Assembly (NCBI RefSeq): GCF_003464165.1
Contig: NZ_QSEK01000005.1
Span: forward strand, 1-64,000
Direction: 5' to 3'
Length of the DNA: 64,000 nt
Source: Eubacterium sp. AM49-13BH
GTDB lineage: Bacteria; Bacillota; Clostridia; Lachnospirales; Lachnospiraceae
This document shows, one piece after another, positions 1-8,236 of the stretch. Every line of letters begins with the position of its first letter. The first letter of the stretch is position 1. The translations under genes were made by a program, and so were the position numbers. Below the pieces are notes generated by a model, which saw nothing but the letters and a program-made list of their open reading frames with translations, had not been told where the DNA came from and ran no database searches.

Positions 1-99
1 AAATTCTGCTTATCTGGTTAAATATCCAATATAATTAACCTCCATATATTTTATGGTTATATTATACACCGTTTTACACTTTTATGAGGAAATCCATAA

Positions 100-798
100 T
101 TATACTCTTAGCATTCTGTATCCTATACCAATATGCGTCTGTATATACTGTGGGGAATTGACATCTTTTTCAATTTTCTTTCTTAATGTTGCCATAAATA
201 CTCTAAGTGATGCCAGATCATTTTCCCATGAACTGCCCCATATATTCTTAGTAATATAAGTGTATGTCAGCACTCTTCCGACATTTCTTGATAATAATAT
301 GAGAAGCTTATATTCAATAGGTGTAAGATGCAGCTCCTTTCCATTCAGATATGCACAGCCAGCCGCATAATCAATTTTTAAATCTCCATTCTCGAATACA
401 CTTGAATTCTGAGTCATATCCGTCTGCATAAGCGACAGTCTTCTTACTGTTACACGCAGCCTTGCAAGAAGCTCATCTACTGAAAATGGCTTTGTAAGAT
501 AATCGTCTGCCCCTGCATCAAGTGCTTCTATCTTATCCGCATCTTCAGTTCTTGCGCTTATAACAATTATTGGTGTATTAGTCCATGTTCTTATCTTTTT
601 TATAACTTCCACCCCATCTATATCAGGAAGTCCTAAGTCTAGCAGAATTATATCAGGATTATGTGATGCAGTCTGCGAGATAGCACTCTCTCCATTTACA
701 GCAGTTAAATACCTGTAATTATTAGTTTTTAATGTTGTTGTTATGAGATTTCTTATTGGTGAATCATCCTCAACTACAAGAACCTGTGTTTTATTCAT
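100..798 (-). CDS. kdpE: KdpE-like OmpR-family response regulator
   Basis: Receives phosphate from the sensor kinase encoded just upstream and binds DNA. The receiver domain spans about residues 4-118, with acidic pocket VEDDSP, phospho-acceptor Asp54 in LLDLGLPD and Lys in TKPF. An OmpR/PhoB winged helix follows (about 135-232, ending GIGYRML). The 232-residue length fits the KdpE class. The kinase gene overlaps its start by 8 bp, so the two are translationally coupled. Downstream of the kinase lie ktrAB-type potassium genes rather than kdpFABC, so it probably controls Ktr uptake. The 11-bp tandem repeat upstream of ktrB is a candidate binding site. The family call is secure; the regulon is inferred. 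Confidence 0.88.
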   Translation of the reverse strand: MNKTQVLVVEDDSPIRNLITTTLKTNNYRYLTAVNGESAISQTASHNPDIILLDLGLPDIDGVEVIKKIRTWTNTPIIVISARTEDADKIEALDAGADDYLTKPFSVDELLARLRVTVRRLSLMQTDMTQNSSVFENGDLKIDYAAGCAYLNGKELHLTPIEYKLLILLSRNVGRVLTYTYITKNIWGSSWENDLASLRVFMATLRKKIEKDVNSPQYIQTHIGIGYRMLRV

Positions 799-1879
799 TT
801 AAATGTACCTCACTTAACTGCAGTTTGAATTCAAAAATGCATCCATGTGGTGTATTATCCCTTAATTCCAGTTCACTTCCATGTGCATTTATAATAGTTT
901 TACATAAAGATAACCCAAGTCCGAGACTTCTTCTGTTATCTGCGATTTCATTGTTACAGGTAAAAAATGTATCAAATACATTTTCTTTCATGTCATCAGG
1001 TATTCCCGCGCCATTATCTTCAATGGATATAATTACATATCTGCCTTCTTTTCTTGCTTTAATATATATATCAGAGCCTTCCTGTGTATACTTTATCGCA
1101 TTATCGACTATATTAATAATAACCTGTATTATAAGTCTGGCGTCCATTTTCACAAGAAGCAGTTCTTTGCCGCAATCCACATGTATTTTATGTTCACAGC
1201 TTTTTCTGTTGATATGTTTTAACGCTTCAGCAATAACTTCATCTATCAGCTGGTCAGACATATTAAGAGTTACTGTTCCATCCTCAAATCTTGTTACAAA
1301 CAATATATTCTCTACAAGACTGATTAACCATTCTGAATCATCATATATATCTGTAAATATCTGCTCTCTCGTATCATTATCAAGCTTATCATAATTGTAC
1401 ATAAGATTATTGGCATTACCTGATATTGATGTGAGTGGTGTTCTTAAATCGTGTGAAATCGTCCTTAAAAGATTAGCCCTTAACTGTAGTGTCTTTTCCC
1501 TGTAAGCAGCCTGTTCTGACATACGAACATGTTTTTTCAGTTTAGATTCCAGAGTTCCTGTAAGCATTGACGCAGCAAGCATAATAACACATGTGAGCGG
1601 ATATCCTGTGTCATATGTATGAAAAGTAAATCTTGGTTCTGTCAGGAAGAAATTCATCAGAACAACACTTACAAGCGAACCCGCCACACTCCAGATATAT
1701 CCATTAGTGAATATCGAAATCAAAAGCACGCACAGAAGATATACCATAATAACATTTGATTCTGTAAATCCAATATATATAAGCAGCATTCCTATTACTG
1801 TTGCAATGCTTAAAAAGCCTATTGTTATTAAGAATTCTTTTACAAGTTTTTTCAATGTCTTTTCCGTTATAATTACCAC
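791..1879 (-). CDS. KdpD-like membrane sensor histidine kinase (DUF4118 type)
   Basis: The membrane sensor partner of the response regulator at 100-798. Residues about 15-105 hold several hydrophobic helices of the DUF4118/KdpD type (GFLSIATVIGMLLIYIGF, then YLLCVLLISIF). The kinase core has the H box RTISHDLRTPLTS, N box NIVDNAIKYT and G boxes DNGAGIPDD and GLGLSLCKT. At 362 residues it lacks the N-terminal KdpD and USP cytosolic domains of full KdpD (about 900 residues), so it is a short form. The start is uncertain: the reading frame opens at GTG with GGTGG overlapping it. It is co-oriented with ktrAB and a tiny membrane protein. A role in potassium or turgor sensing is inferred. Confidence 0.85.
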   Translation of the reverse strand: MVIITEKTLKKLVKEFLITIGFLSIATVIGMLLIYIGFTESNVIMVYLLCVLLISIFTNGYIWSVAGSLVSVVLMNFFLTEPRFTFHTYDTGYPLTCVIMLAASMLTGTLESKLKKHVRMSEQAAYREKTLQLRANLLRTISHDLRTPLTSISGNANNLMYNYDKLDNDTREQIFTDIYDDSEWLISLVENILFVTRFEDGTVTLNMSDQLIDEVIAEALKHINRKSCEHKIHVDCGKELLLVKMDARLIIQVIINIVDNAIKYTQEGSDIYIKARKEGRYVIISIEDNGAGIPDDMKENVFDTFFTCNNEIADNRRSLGLGLSLCKTIINAHGSELELRDNTPHGCIFEFKLQLSEVHLNE

Positions 1880-1915
1880 CTTATTTTATTTTGTATATAA
1901 TAACACATTTTCAAT

Positions 1916-2101
1916 TTAATATCTCTTTTTTTCGTTATCATCACTTTCATTCAATACAGCATTCATTGTATCTTTGTCATTGGTTCTTCTTGTTCTGTTC
2001 ATAAATCCGTCTATTTTATTCATAACATACCATCCTGCTGCCATAAATAATAATATCACAACTATCAGTATTATTATAATTAATCCCGTCTTCATGCTCA
2101 T
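1916..2101 (-). CDS. small single-span membrane protein between sensor kinase and ktrA
   Basis: A 61-residue protein with one hydrophobic helix (TGLIIIILIVVILLFMAAGW, about residues 5-24) and a charged tail rich in Arg, Asp and Glu. It lies 11 bp from ktrA and 36 bp from the kinase gene, on the same strand, so it is part of the operon. I do not recognise the family. Its position recalls small Kdp/Ktr accessory peptides such as KdpF, but there is no sequence support for that. Confidence 0.6.
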   Translation of the reverse strand: MSMKTGLIIIILIVVILLFMAAGWYVMNKIDGFMNRTRRTNDKDTMNAVLNESDDNEKKRY

Positions 2102-2112
2102 GCCCCCTAATC

Positions 2113-2763
2113 TTAAACCTTAAAGCATTTTTTCAGATTTTTATAATCTCCTAACACAAGTAATGTAATATCTTCTGTAAGTACAATATCTGGTTCAACA
2201 TTTACATTTATTGAGTCATTATGCTTTATAGCCATTATGTTTACTCCATATTTTTTTCTTATATCAAGTTCAATAATACTTTTTCCTAACCACGACTCAG
2301 GAACTTCCACTTCAAGAATTGCATGAGTATTATCCAGTTGTATTAAATCAAGAATATGGTCCGCAGTATAGCGTACTGCAGCCCACTTTGCTTCGTGTTT
2401 TTCAGGATATACAACCGCATCTGCACCATTACGCAGCAGGAATTTTTCCTGTACATCCCGCTCAGCTCTTGATACCACATATCTGGCGCCAAGTTCCTTT
2501 AACAGCGATGTTGTTTCCAGCGAATTCTGAAAACTGTTACCAATTGTCACCATACACACATCAAAATTCCCAACGCCTAATGATTTTAAAAATTCAGCAT
2601 TCGTGCTGTCTCCAATCTGTGCATTTGTGACTATATTCATAACATCGTTAATTCTGTTCTCATCAGTATCAACTGCCATCACCTGATGTCCAAGCTGATT
2701 AAGCTGCATAGCCATATGCTTTCCAAATCTTCCGGCTCCTATAAGTAATACATTCTTTTTCAT
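2113..2763 (-). CDS. ktrA: KtrA/TrkA potassium-uptake regulatory subunit (RCK)
   Basis: The cytosolic ring subunit that gates the KtrB/TrkH channel. The N-terminal Rossmann RCK_N domain begins LLIGAGRFGKHMA (nucleotide-binding GxGxxG) with VDTDE after beta-2. RCK_C occupies about residues 135-216 (EVPESWLGKSIIELD). The length of 216 residues is typical of KtrA. The gene lies 9 bp downstream of ktrB on the same strand. ATP/ADP control and c-di-AMP binding by RCK_C are known for the family but cannot be proved from this sequence. Confidence 0.92.
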   Translation of the reverse strand: MKKNVLLIGAGRFGKHMAMQLNQLGHQVMAVDTDENRINDVMNIVTNAQIGDSTNAEFLKSLGVGNFDVCMVTIGNSFQNSLETTSLLKELGARYVVSRAERDVQEKFLLRNGADAVVYPEKHEAKWAAVRYTADHILDLIQLDNTHAILEVEVPESWLGKSIIELDIRKKYGVNIMAIKHNDSINVNVEPDIVLTEDITLLVLGDYKNLKKCFKV

Positions 2764-2772
2764 ATTGTGCTC

Positions 2773-4107
2773 CTATCCTATATTAATCTTTTCTTCAGGA
2801 AATTTTGAATAGCTATTTCCATTTCCAGAAAAAGCAGCATATATTAAAGTAAGACCGCCAACTCTGCCCATAAACATGAGAATAATAAGAACAATTCTTG
2901 ACAATATTCCAAGCTGTGGAGTAATACCTAATGTCAATCCGACCGTACCTACTGCTGATGCTGTTTCAAAAAGACATTTTCCTATTGAAATTCCATCTGT
3001 GACATTTATAATAAATGCGCCTGTAACAAATAATGTAATGTACATCATAGCTATCGTAGCTGCATTTTTAACTGTATCGTTATCTATTCTTCTTTCAAAA
3101 AAATGAATATTCTTATTCCTCTTAAATGTTGCAACCATGTTTCCCATAAGAACTGCAAATGTAGTTGTTTTCATACCACCTGCTGTTGAACCTGGTGAAC
3201 CACCTATAAGCATAAGAACTATCATAATCATTACAGATGCCTGTTTCATTGCATTAAGATCAACCGTGTTAAATCCTGCAGTCCTTAATGTAACTGATTG
3301 AAAAAGTGCCTTAAATACAGGCATTTTCTCGTTTCCAGTCATCATATCATTTATCATAAATATAATTGCAGGTACTGTTATAAGAACGGCTGTTGTAACA
3401 ATTATTAATTTGCTCTGCATCTTATATCTTTTAAAATGATACTTATTATTCTTAATATCTTCCCACGTAACAAATCCAATTCCACCTATCACAATAAGAA
3501 GCATCAATGTAATATTAATAACAGGATTACAGGCATATGTCGTCATTGAAGCAAATTGATTATCCGCTGTTCCTAGCACATCAAATCCTGCATTACAGAA
3601 TGCTGATATTGAATGAAATATTGCAAACCAGATTCCTTTCAATCCATAATCCCGGCAGAATACCGGCATCATAAGCAATGCTCCTGATAATTCTATGATG
3701 AATGTTCCTTTTAATATAAATCCGGTAAGTCTGACTACTCCTCCAACCACCGGTGCTGACACAGATTCCTGCATAAAGCTTCTCTGCATTAAAGACACTT
3801 TCTTTCCTGACAATAAAGAAAATGCAATGGCAACAGTAATTACGCCAAGTCCTCCTATCTGTATAAGCGTAATTATTACAAGCTGCCCAAATGAAGACCA
3901 GTAACTTCCTGTATCCAGTACTACTAATCCGGTTACGCATACCGCTGATGTAGATGTAAATAATGCATCACTAAACGGTGTTACACAGCCACTGGCTGAT
4001 GAAACCGGCAGCATAAGAAGCAATGCTCCTAATATGATTAATCCACCAAATCCAATTGTTATAACCCGGAATGATGACAAATGTTTTCTTATCCTGTTGT
4101 CAAACAT
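2773..4107 (-). CDS. ktrB: KtrB/TrkH potassium channel-transporter
   Basis: The membrane ion-conducting subunit that pairs with KtrA. Family pore-loop signatures are visible: TSTSAVCVTGLVVLDTG, SISAFCNAGFDV, TLRTAGFNTVD and GGSPGSTAGGMKTTT. The ATG at 4107 (protein MFDNRIRKHLSSF, 444 residues) is preferred over the upstream in-frame ATG because AAAAGGGGA lies at the right distance before it. That ribosome site sits inside an inverted repeat (see 4116-4166), so translation may be controlled. Confidence 0.92.
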   Translation of the reverse strand: MFDNRIRKHLSSFRVITIGFGGLIILGALLLMLPVSSASGCVTPFSDALFTSTSAVCVTGLVVLDTGSYWSSFGQLVIITLIQIGGLGVITVAIAFSLLSGKKVSLMQRSFMQESVSAPVVGGVVRLTGFILKGTFIIELSGALLMMPVFCRDYGLKGIWFAIFHSISAFCNAGFDVLGTADNQFASMTTYACNPVINITLMLLIVIGGIGFVTWEDIKNNKYHFKRYKMQSKLIIVTTAVLITVPAIIFMINDMMTGNEKMPVFKALFQSVTLRTAGFNTVDLNAMKQASVMIMIVLMLIGGSPGSTAGGMKTTTFAVLMGNMVATFKRNKNIHFFERRIDNDTVKNAATIAMMYITLFVTGAFIINVTDGISIGKCLFETASAVGTVGLTLGITPQLGILSRIVLIILMFMGRVGGLTLIYAAFSGNGNSYSKFPEEKINIG

Positions 4108-4115
4108 AAAAAATT

Positions 4116-4166
4116 CCCCTTTTCTAACATAATTGAAATCTACCAGAATTATGTTAAAAAAGGGGT
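4116..4166 (-). promoter_or_regulatory. leader hairpin that occludes the ktrB ribosome site
   Basis: Two arms of about 19 nt, CCCCTTTTCTAACATAATT (4116-4134) and AATTATGTTAAAAAAGGGG (4147-4166), are complementary apart from one mismatch and one extra base. In the minus-strand mRNA the 3' arm contains AAAAGGGG, the ktrB Shine-Dalgarno. It has no proper U-tract terminator form. A fold here would hide the ribosome site, suggesting translational control by a protein, ligand or temperature. Confidence 0.6.
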
Positions 4167-4182
4167 TAAGCATTTTTATATG

Positions 4183-4204
4183 ATATTAAGATTATATTAA
4201 GATT
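4183..4204 (-). promoter_or_regulatory. tandem 11-bp direct repeat, candidate response-regulator box
   Basis: ATATTAAGATT occurs twice head to tail without a gap, about one helical turn apart, immediately upstream of the ktrB leader and just after the ABC permease stop. Tandem half-sites at 11 bp are the usual geometry for OmpR/KdpE dimers. That the local KdpE-like protein binds here is inference. Confidence 0.55.
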
Positions 4205-4205
4205 A

Positions 4206-5099
4206 TTATCTCTCCCGAATCATGATAATCAGAAGATAAGCTGCTCCGAATACAACTATACTCCCAGCCATGATTAAATACATCTGTGACACGCCAACAA
4301 CATGTCCCCTGAATACAGGATTACAGTCGAGAGTGTTCCTTATGACTGTGACCGCTTCTGACGGAAGCCCTATGTCCGCCATCTCTTTATACACTCCGTT
4401 TAGCATGTGGTTCTTAACCAGGGAAGTTCCATATGTACCCGGAAGGTAGGACAATGCTTTCTGCAGCCCTGAACTAAAATTAGATATCGGCATGTATGCA
4501 CCACACACAAATCCATACCCTGCACTTACGATAGTTCCAACCGCCGACAACTGCCCCTGCGTCTTTAGCGGATAGCTTACAATGCTTGAAAGCGTGCTTC
4601 CAAATAACACCAGCAGAATCATATCCAATATAACAAATATTACATCTGACGCACTCATATACCAGCCCATCTTCAATATGTAAAGCAGGCATAATGCAAG
4701 TGCTGTGCCATTAACCATAAGCGAATTAAGTACTGTTGATAAGAAATATCCTATATAAATCTTTGTTTTACTTACAGGCGAAACATCAAAATCTTTTCTT
4801 GCTCCGCTGGCTCTGTCCTGAACCATCGTAAGATTGACGCAGAATGTAACAGTTACACAGCTTACTGCAATAAGTGCTGCAGCTAACTGTGCTGCCACTG
4901 TGCCGTTAATTATTTTGTCTGATAAATCAATCATGTCCTTAGTTGCAGAAACGAAGGAGTCCTTGTATACATTTGCTAAAAATGTTGCATACAAAACAAT
5001 AAGAATTACCGGAGTTATCATTGATGAGAATAACATTCCTTTGTCCTTAAAAAAGAGTTTTCTGTTTCTGCTTACAAGTGCGGTTATCTCTTTCATCAC
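4206..5099 (-). CDS. ABC-2 type exporter permease
   Basis: The membrane partner of the ATPase at 5096-6004; the start and stop overlap (ATGA type). 297 residues with about six hydrophobic segments: an N-terminal span (MLFSSMITPVILIVLYATFL), a large extracytoplasmic loop (KDSFVSATKDMIDLSDK), then a block of helices ending IMAGSIVVFGAAYLLIIMI. This is the ABC-2 layout seen in drug and daunorubicin-type exporters. The substrate cannot be deduced. Confidence 0.85.
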   Translation of the reverse strand: MMKEITALVSRNRKLFFKDKGMLFSSMITPVILIVLYATFLANVYKDSFVSATKDMIDLSDKIINGTVAAQLAAALIAVSCVTVTFCVNLTMVQDRASGARKDFDVSPVSKTKIYIGYFLSTVLNSLMVNGTALALCLLYILKMGWYMSASDVIFVILDMILLVLFGSTLSSIVSYPLKTQGQLSAVGTIVSAGYGFVCGAYMPISNFSSGLQKALSYLPGTYGTSLVKNHMLNGVYKEMADIGLPSEAVTVIRNTLDCNPVFRGHVVGVSQMYLIMAGSIVVFGAAYLLIIMIRER

Positions 5100-6004
5100 T
5101 GACCACCTCCCAATATTTTCCCAGTCACAGCAAGAAATACATCGTCCATACCACCTTTTACGACTTCATAATCACGGAATATCTCCTGATGTTTCACAAT
5201 CATTTTCGTAGCTTCAAGTGTGTTCTTAACCTGAATCCTGTAACCATCACGGATTGCTTTGTACTCTGTTTTCAAAGCTTTAATCTCATCCTCTGTAACT
5301 CCATACAAAGATATCGTATCATGAACATATTCATTCTTTAATTCCAAAGGAGTTCCCTCTGCCACGATGCTTCCCTTATCAAGAATCACAACATATCCGG
5401 CACTTGCCGCCTCCTCCATGTAATGAGTTGTAAGGAATACCGTCATGTTCTCCTCTGTACGAAGTCTCTCAATAACATTCCATATAAGAAGCCTTGTCTG
5501 CGGGTCAAGTCCCGTCGTCGGCTCATCAAGAATCAGTATCTCCGGTCTGTGAATCAGCGCCCTTGCAATATCAATTCTTCTTCTCTGTCCGCCTGACAGC
5601 TTACCAACCGGTCTGTTAATGTAATCCCCGAAATCAAGTATCTCCACCAGTTCTGCCAGTCTTTTTTCAAATGCATTTCCAGTAATCCCATACAACGCCG
5701 CCCTGCTTTTGAGATTCTCCTTAACTGTAAGAGGTTTATCAAGAACACTGTCCTGAAACACAACTCCCAGCAGCCTCTTTGTTTCACTGCCTGCCCTGTC
5801 TGCTTCTTTATCCTTAATCCACACATTTCCGCTGTCCTTGCGTAACTGCCCGCATATAATAGAAATCGTTGTGCTTTTTCCAGCACCATTTACACCTAAA
5901 AATGCGAACAATTCTCCCTTCTTTACGCGGAAACTTAAGTCATTAACTGCCTTCACATCGCCAAAACATTTATTCAGATGTTCTATCTTAATAATATCCG
6001 ACAT
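5096..6004 (-). CDS. ABC exporter ATPase (DrrA-like)
   Basis: Powers the ABC-2 permease encoded downstream. It has Walker A GVNGAGKSTT, signature LSGGQRRRIDIARAL, Walker B ILILDEPTTGLDP and switch His in LTTHYMEEA. The C-terminal DUF4162-like tail (about 220-302) is typical of DrrA/CcmA-type drug exporter ATPases. A good ribosome site (AAGGAGGGGCG) precedes the ATG at 6004. Two-gene operon; multidrug or peptide export is likely, substrate unknown. Confidence 0.9.
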   Translation of the reverse strand: MSDIIKIEHLNKCFGDVKAVNDLSFRVKKGELFAFLGVNGAGKSTTISIICGQLRKDSGNVWIKDKEADRAGSETKRLLGVVFQDSVLDKPLTVKENLKSRAALYGITGNAFEKRLAELVEILDFGDYINRPVGKLSGGQRRRIDIARALIHRPEILILDEPTTGLDPQTRLLIWNVIERLRTEENMTVFLTTHYMEEAASAGYVVILDKGSIVAEGTPLELKNEYVHDTISLYGVTEDEIKALKTEYKAIRDGYRIQVKNTLEATKMIVKHQEIFRDYEVVKGGMDDVFLAVTGKILGGGQ

Positions 6005-6163
6005 ACGCCCCTCCTTATTGAGAATTACTTCATGTATTTATTAATCCATTTTACCACATCCAGCTTGCCATTACCGCAATATTTATATATATACTTTTTC
6101 CATCCCCATGTCTATACGCTTACTACTAAGTTGCATTATAAGCATGCCAAGTTACATTCAGAC

Positions 6164-6194
6164 AAAAAAGACACAAAGCAATGTACTTTGTGCC
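6164..6194 (-). terminator. Rho-independent terminator after the U32-like gene
   Basis: On the minus strand GGCACAAAG and CTTTGTGTC form a stem followed by TTTTTTG, about 30 bp after the stop at 6224. Confidence 0.8.
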
Positions 6195-6223
6195 TTAAAA
6201 ATCATATTAGTTTCATAATATTT

Positions 6224-7138
6224 TCAGAATATATCCAGCATATTATCCAGATATATCTCTTCTCTTACATGTATCTGGTACTCCGGCTTTATCATGTAAT
6301 ACAATAGGAATTCCAGCACCAGTGCGCTTCCAAGTCCTCGCCCTTCTATCTTGAAATTGGAAAATCCCATTGGCATATATGTATTCCTTATATCATCAAC
6401 ACTGATAAATGCTGGATTCTCCATTGCCTTAGAAAACCGGTATCCACTCTGTGAATCCGGTGCAACACATACATGGTCGGAACAGTCCTCGCCAAGATTC
6501 TGGCGGCTCACAATCTCATAGCAGTTCTTTCTGTCGTAACATCCGAACCAGCAGCACTCATTACACAGGAATTCCACCTTATCCTTTTCTTTATCTGTCA
6601 GCTTCGCCAGCTTATCAAATGCTTTATTCAGCCTGAAATCCGGCACTACATACTGGAAATCTTCTCTTTTTACTTCATCCAGAAAATCATTGAAATCCGT
6701 CAGCACCTTCGTTGTCGATGATACAAGATAAAGATTGGGATAATGCTTTTTTATATACCCGGCAAGAAGGTCTGAATGTACAATCACGCCATTGCTGACT
6801 GCATTCCTCATGCCTTCGCTTTCATTAAGTGCCTTACATAACGCATTACATTTTTCATCAGCTAAATGTTCTTCGCGAAGCAGTGAATTGCTGAATGTCA
6901 GCCTTGCCGATATCCCATACTCACTCATCAGATTCATAACTTCCTGCACACCATGTTCACCGGAACCGATTCGTCCGCCGCCCCAGATACAGTCTGCAGG
7001 CGCACCATATATTGAGCCAATCCCGCACCAGTCATAGAAATACTCCCTGTGCTTGCGATATATCGGCAAAAATGCTTCATACAACTCATAGAATTCAAAC
7101 AGCCCCGGAAGATGGTAATATGCAATAGTCTTTCTCAT
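6224..7138 (-). CDS. peptidase U32-like protein
   Basis: A 304-residue cytosolic protein without signal or membrane segment. The segment EFLCNECCWFGCYDRKNCYE resembles the cysteine cluster near the C-terminal part of U32 'collagenase-like' proteins (normally NExC...C..R..HY), and IVHSDLLAGYIKKHYP matches their TIM-barrel style. U32 proteins act in rRNA/tRNA hydroxylation or ubiquinone synthesis, often with Fe-S clusters. A monocistronic unit with its own terminator. The assignment is by motif resemblance only; a different Cys-rich TIM-barrel family is possible. Confidence 0.5.
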   Translation of the reverse strand: MRKTIAYYHLPGLFEFYELYEAFLPIYRKHREYFYDWCGIGSIYGAPADCIWGGGRIGSGEHGVQEVMNLMSEYGISARLTFSNSLLREEHLADEKCNALCKALNESEGMRNAVSNGVIVHSDLLAGYIKKHYPNLYLVSSTTKVLTDFNDFLDEVKREDFQYVVPDFRLNKAFDKLAKLTDKEKDKVEFLCNECCWFGCYDRKNCYEIVSRQNLGEDCSDHVCVAPDSQSGYRFSKAMENPAFISVDDIRNTYMPMGFSNFKIEGRGLGSALVLEFLLYYMIKPEYQIHVREEIYLDNMLDIF

Positions 7139-7209
7139 TAAAATAATCCGTCTCTTTCATACATGATTATGATTACTATTGTTATACCATATTCCTGGGG
7201 AGTTCTCTA

Positions 7210-7353
7210 CTAGCTTATTGGAAATATTGACCCATCCCGGTTTTCAAATGTTTCGTAGCCCCTTGAAACTATACTCGAAGCAATTCCAAGCTCTGTCGCC
7301 TGCAAAATCATATTTTCCATTATGCAGAATGCATCTGCTGTCTTGAACAAAAT
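7210..7353 (-). pseudogene. nitroreductase C-terminal remnant
   Basis: About 47 codons on the minus strand read LFKTADAFCIMENMILQA, then TELGIASSIVSRG, ending in a stop at 7210-7212. This is the conserved 'xAIENMLLAATELGIGS' helix region of FMN nitroreductases. No start or N-terminal half is present, so it is a relic. The rest of the 7139-7409 gap shows nothing further. Confidence 0.55.
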
Positions 7354-7409
7354 TAACATTTAACATCAAAATATTTATCTCTGAATACATTATAGGGAAT
7401 ATACACATA

Positions 7410-7829
7410 TTACCGCCATGTCATTACATAATCTTTTTCGCCCGTAGCTTCGTCCAATCCTTCATTCTGAATTTCAAATCCTTCTCTCTGATAAAAATGT
7501 ATCGCTCTTGTGTTTTTCTGATACACATTTAAACTTAATTGCGTTCTGCTTTCCTTTACAAAATCCAGCAAAAGTTTTCCTATGCCCTGCGACTGCAATC
7601 TATCACAGACAAAAATCCCTTCAATATAATCACCATTTAAGCCTATAAATCCCTGTATTTCCCCATTACTCTCACACACATAGACCTCCGCCTGTAACAG
7701 CATTTCTTTTACCAGCTCATAATTACTTTCCCAGTATTGAGCAGATATAAAATTATGTGCCTTTATATTAGTATCCAGCCATATGTCTGCTACTTTAGTT
7801 ATATCTGTTTTTTGTAATCCTCTCATCAT
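7410..7829 (-). CDS. GNAT-family N-acetyltransferase
   Basis: A 139-residue protein with the GNAT acetyl-CoA loop QSQGIGKLLLDFVKE (motif A, Q/RxxGxG/A), preceded by beta-4 IEGIFVCDR and followed by LNVYQKNTRAIHFYQREGF, the usual motif B. This pattern matches the YjaB/PhnO-like subset. The acyl acceptor is unknown. It lies 20 bp downstream of the truncated kinase-like gene, on the same strand. Confidence 0.82.
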   Translation of the reverse strand: MMRGLQKTDITKVADIWLDTNIKAHNFISAQYWESNYELVKEMLLQAEVYVCESNGEIQGFIGLNGDYIEGIFVCDRLQSQGIGKLLLDFVKESRTQLSLNVYQKNTRAIHFYQREGFEIQNEGLDEATGEKDYVMTWR

Positions 7830-7849
7830 AATAACTTCCCCTATCTGAA

Positions 7850-8236
7850 CTAAGCTTGCAGATAGTTTTCCATAACAAATGCATACGCATCTTTTGAATG
7901 TTTAAATATTTTAACCTTCTCCCCATAATGGCTCAGTTCCTGCAATAATCCTTTTTTCATTCGATTAAATTCAAAAACCCATTTAATGTTCAACCATAAA
8001 AAATCCCATGTTGGTCTTGAATTATAAGACTCTCTTCCTCTCCTTTGCCTAATCCATCGTTTAAATACTCTTGCCAATCTTATAATTATGTATTCATCTA
8101 GTATAATAACATTATCGCAGCAGTCGAAGCTCTCTTTAAGAACCTTTCTAGGAGAACCTTCTACAATCCAGTCATTTTCTTTTATTATATCATCAATCAA
8201 CTTTTTCAACCGGCCATGACTTTCTGAGTGCCACAT
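7850..8236 (-). pseudogene. 5'-truncated nucleotide-kinase-like (FlaR/topology-modulation type) gene
   Basis: 128 codons with the C-terminal two thirds of an adenylate-kinase-fold protein: WIVEGSPRKVLKESF, DNVIILDEYI, then the Arg-rich lid RLARVFKRWIRQRRGRES and a C-terminal KIFKHSKDAYAFVMENYL. Intact homologues start with a P-loop (GxxGxGKS) about 40 residues earlier, which is missing. The 5' end instead runs into the 3' end of the MATE gene, overlapping it by 44 bp. A deletion or insertion joined the two; product activity is doubtful. Confidence 0.6.
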
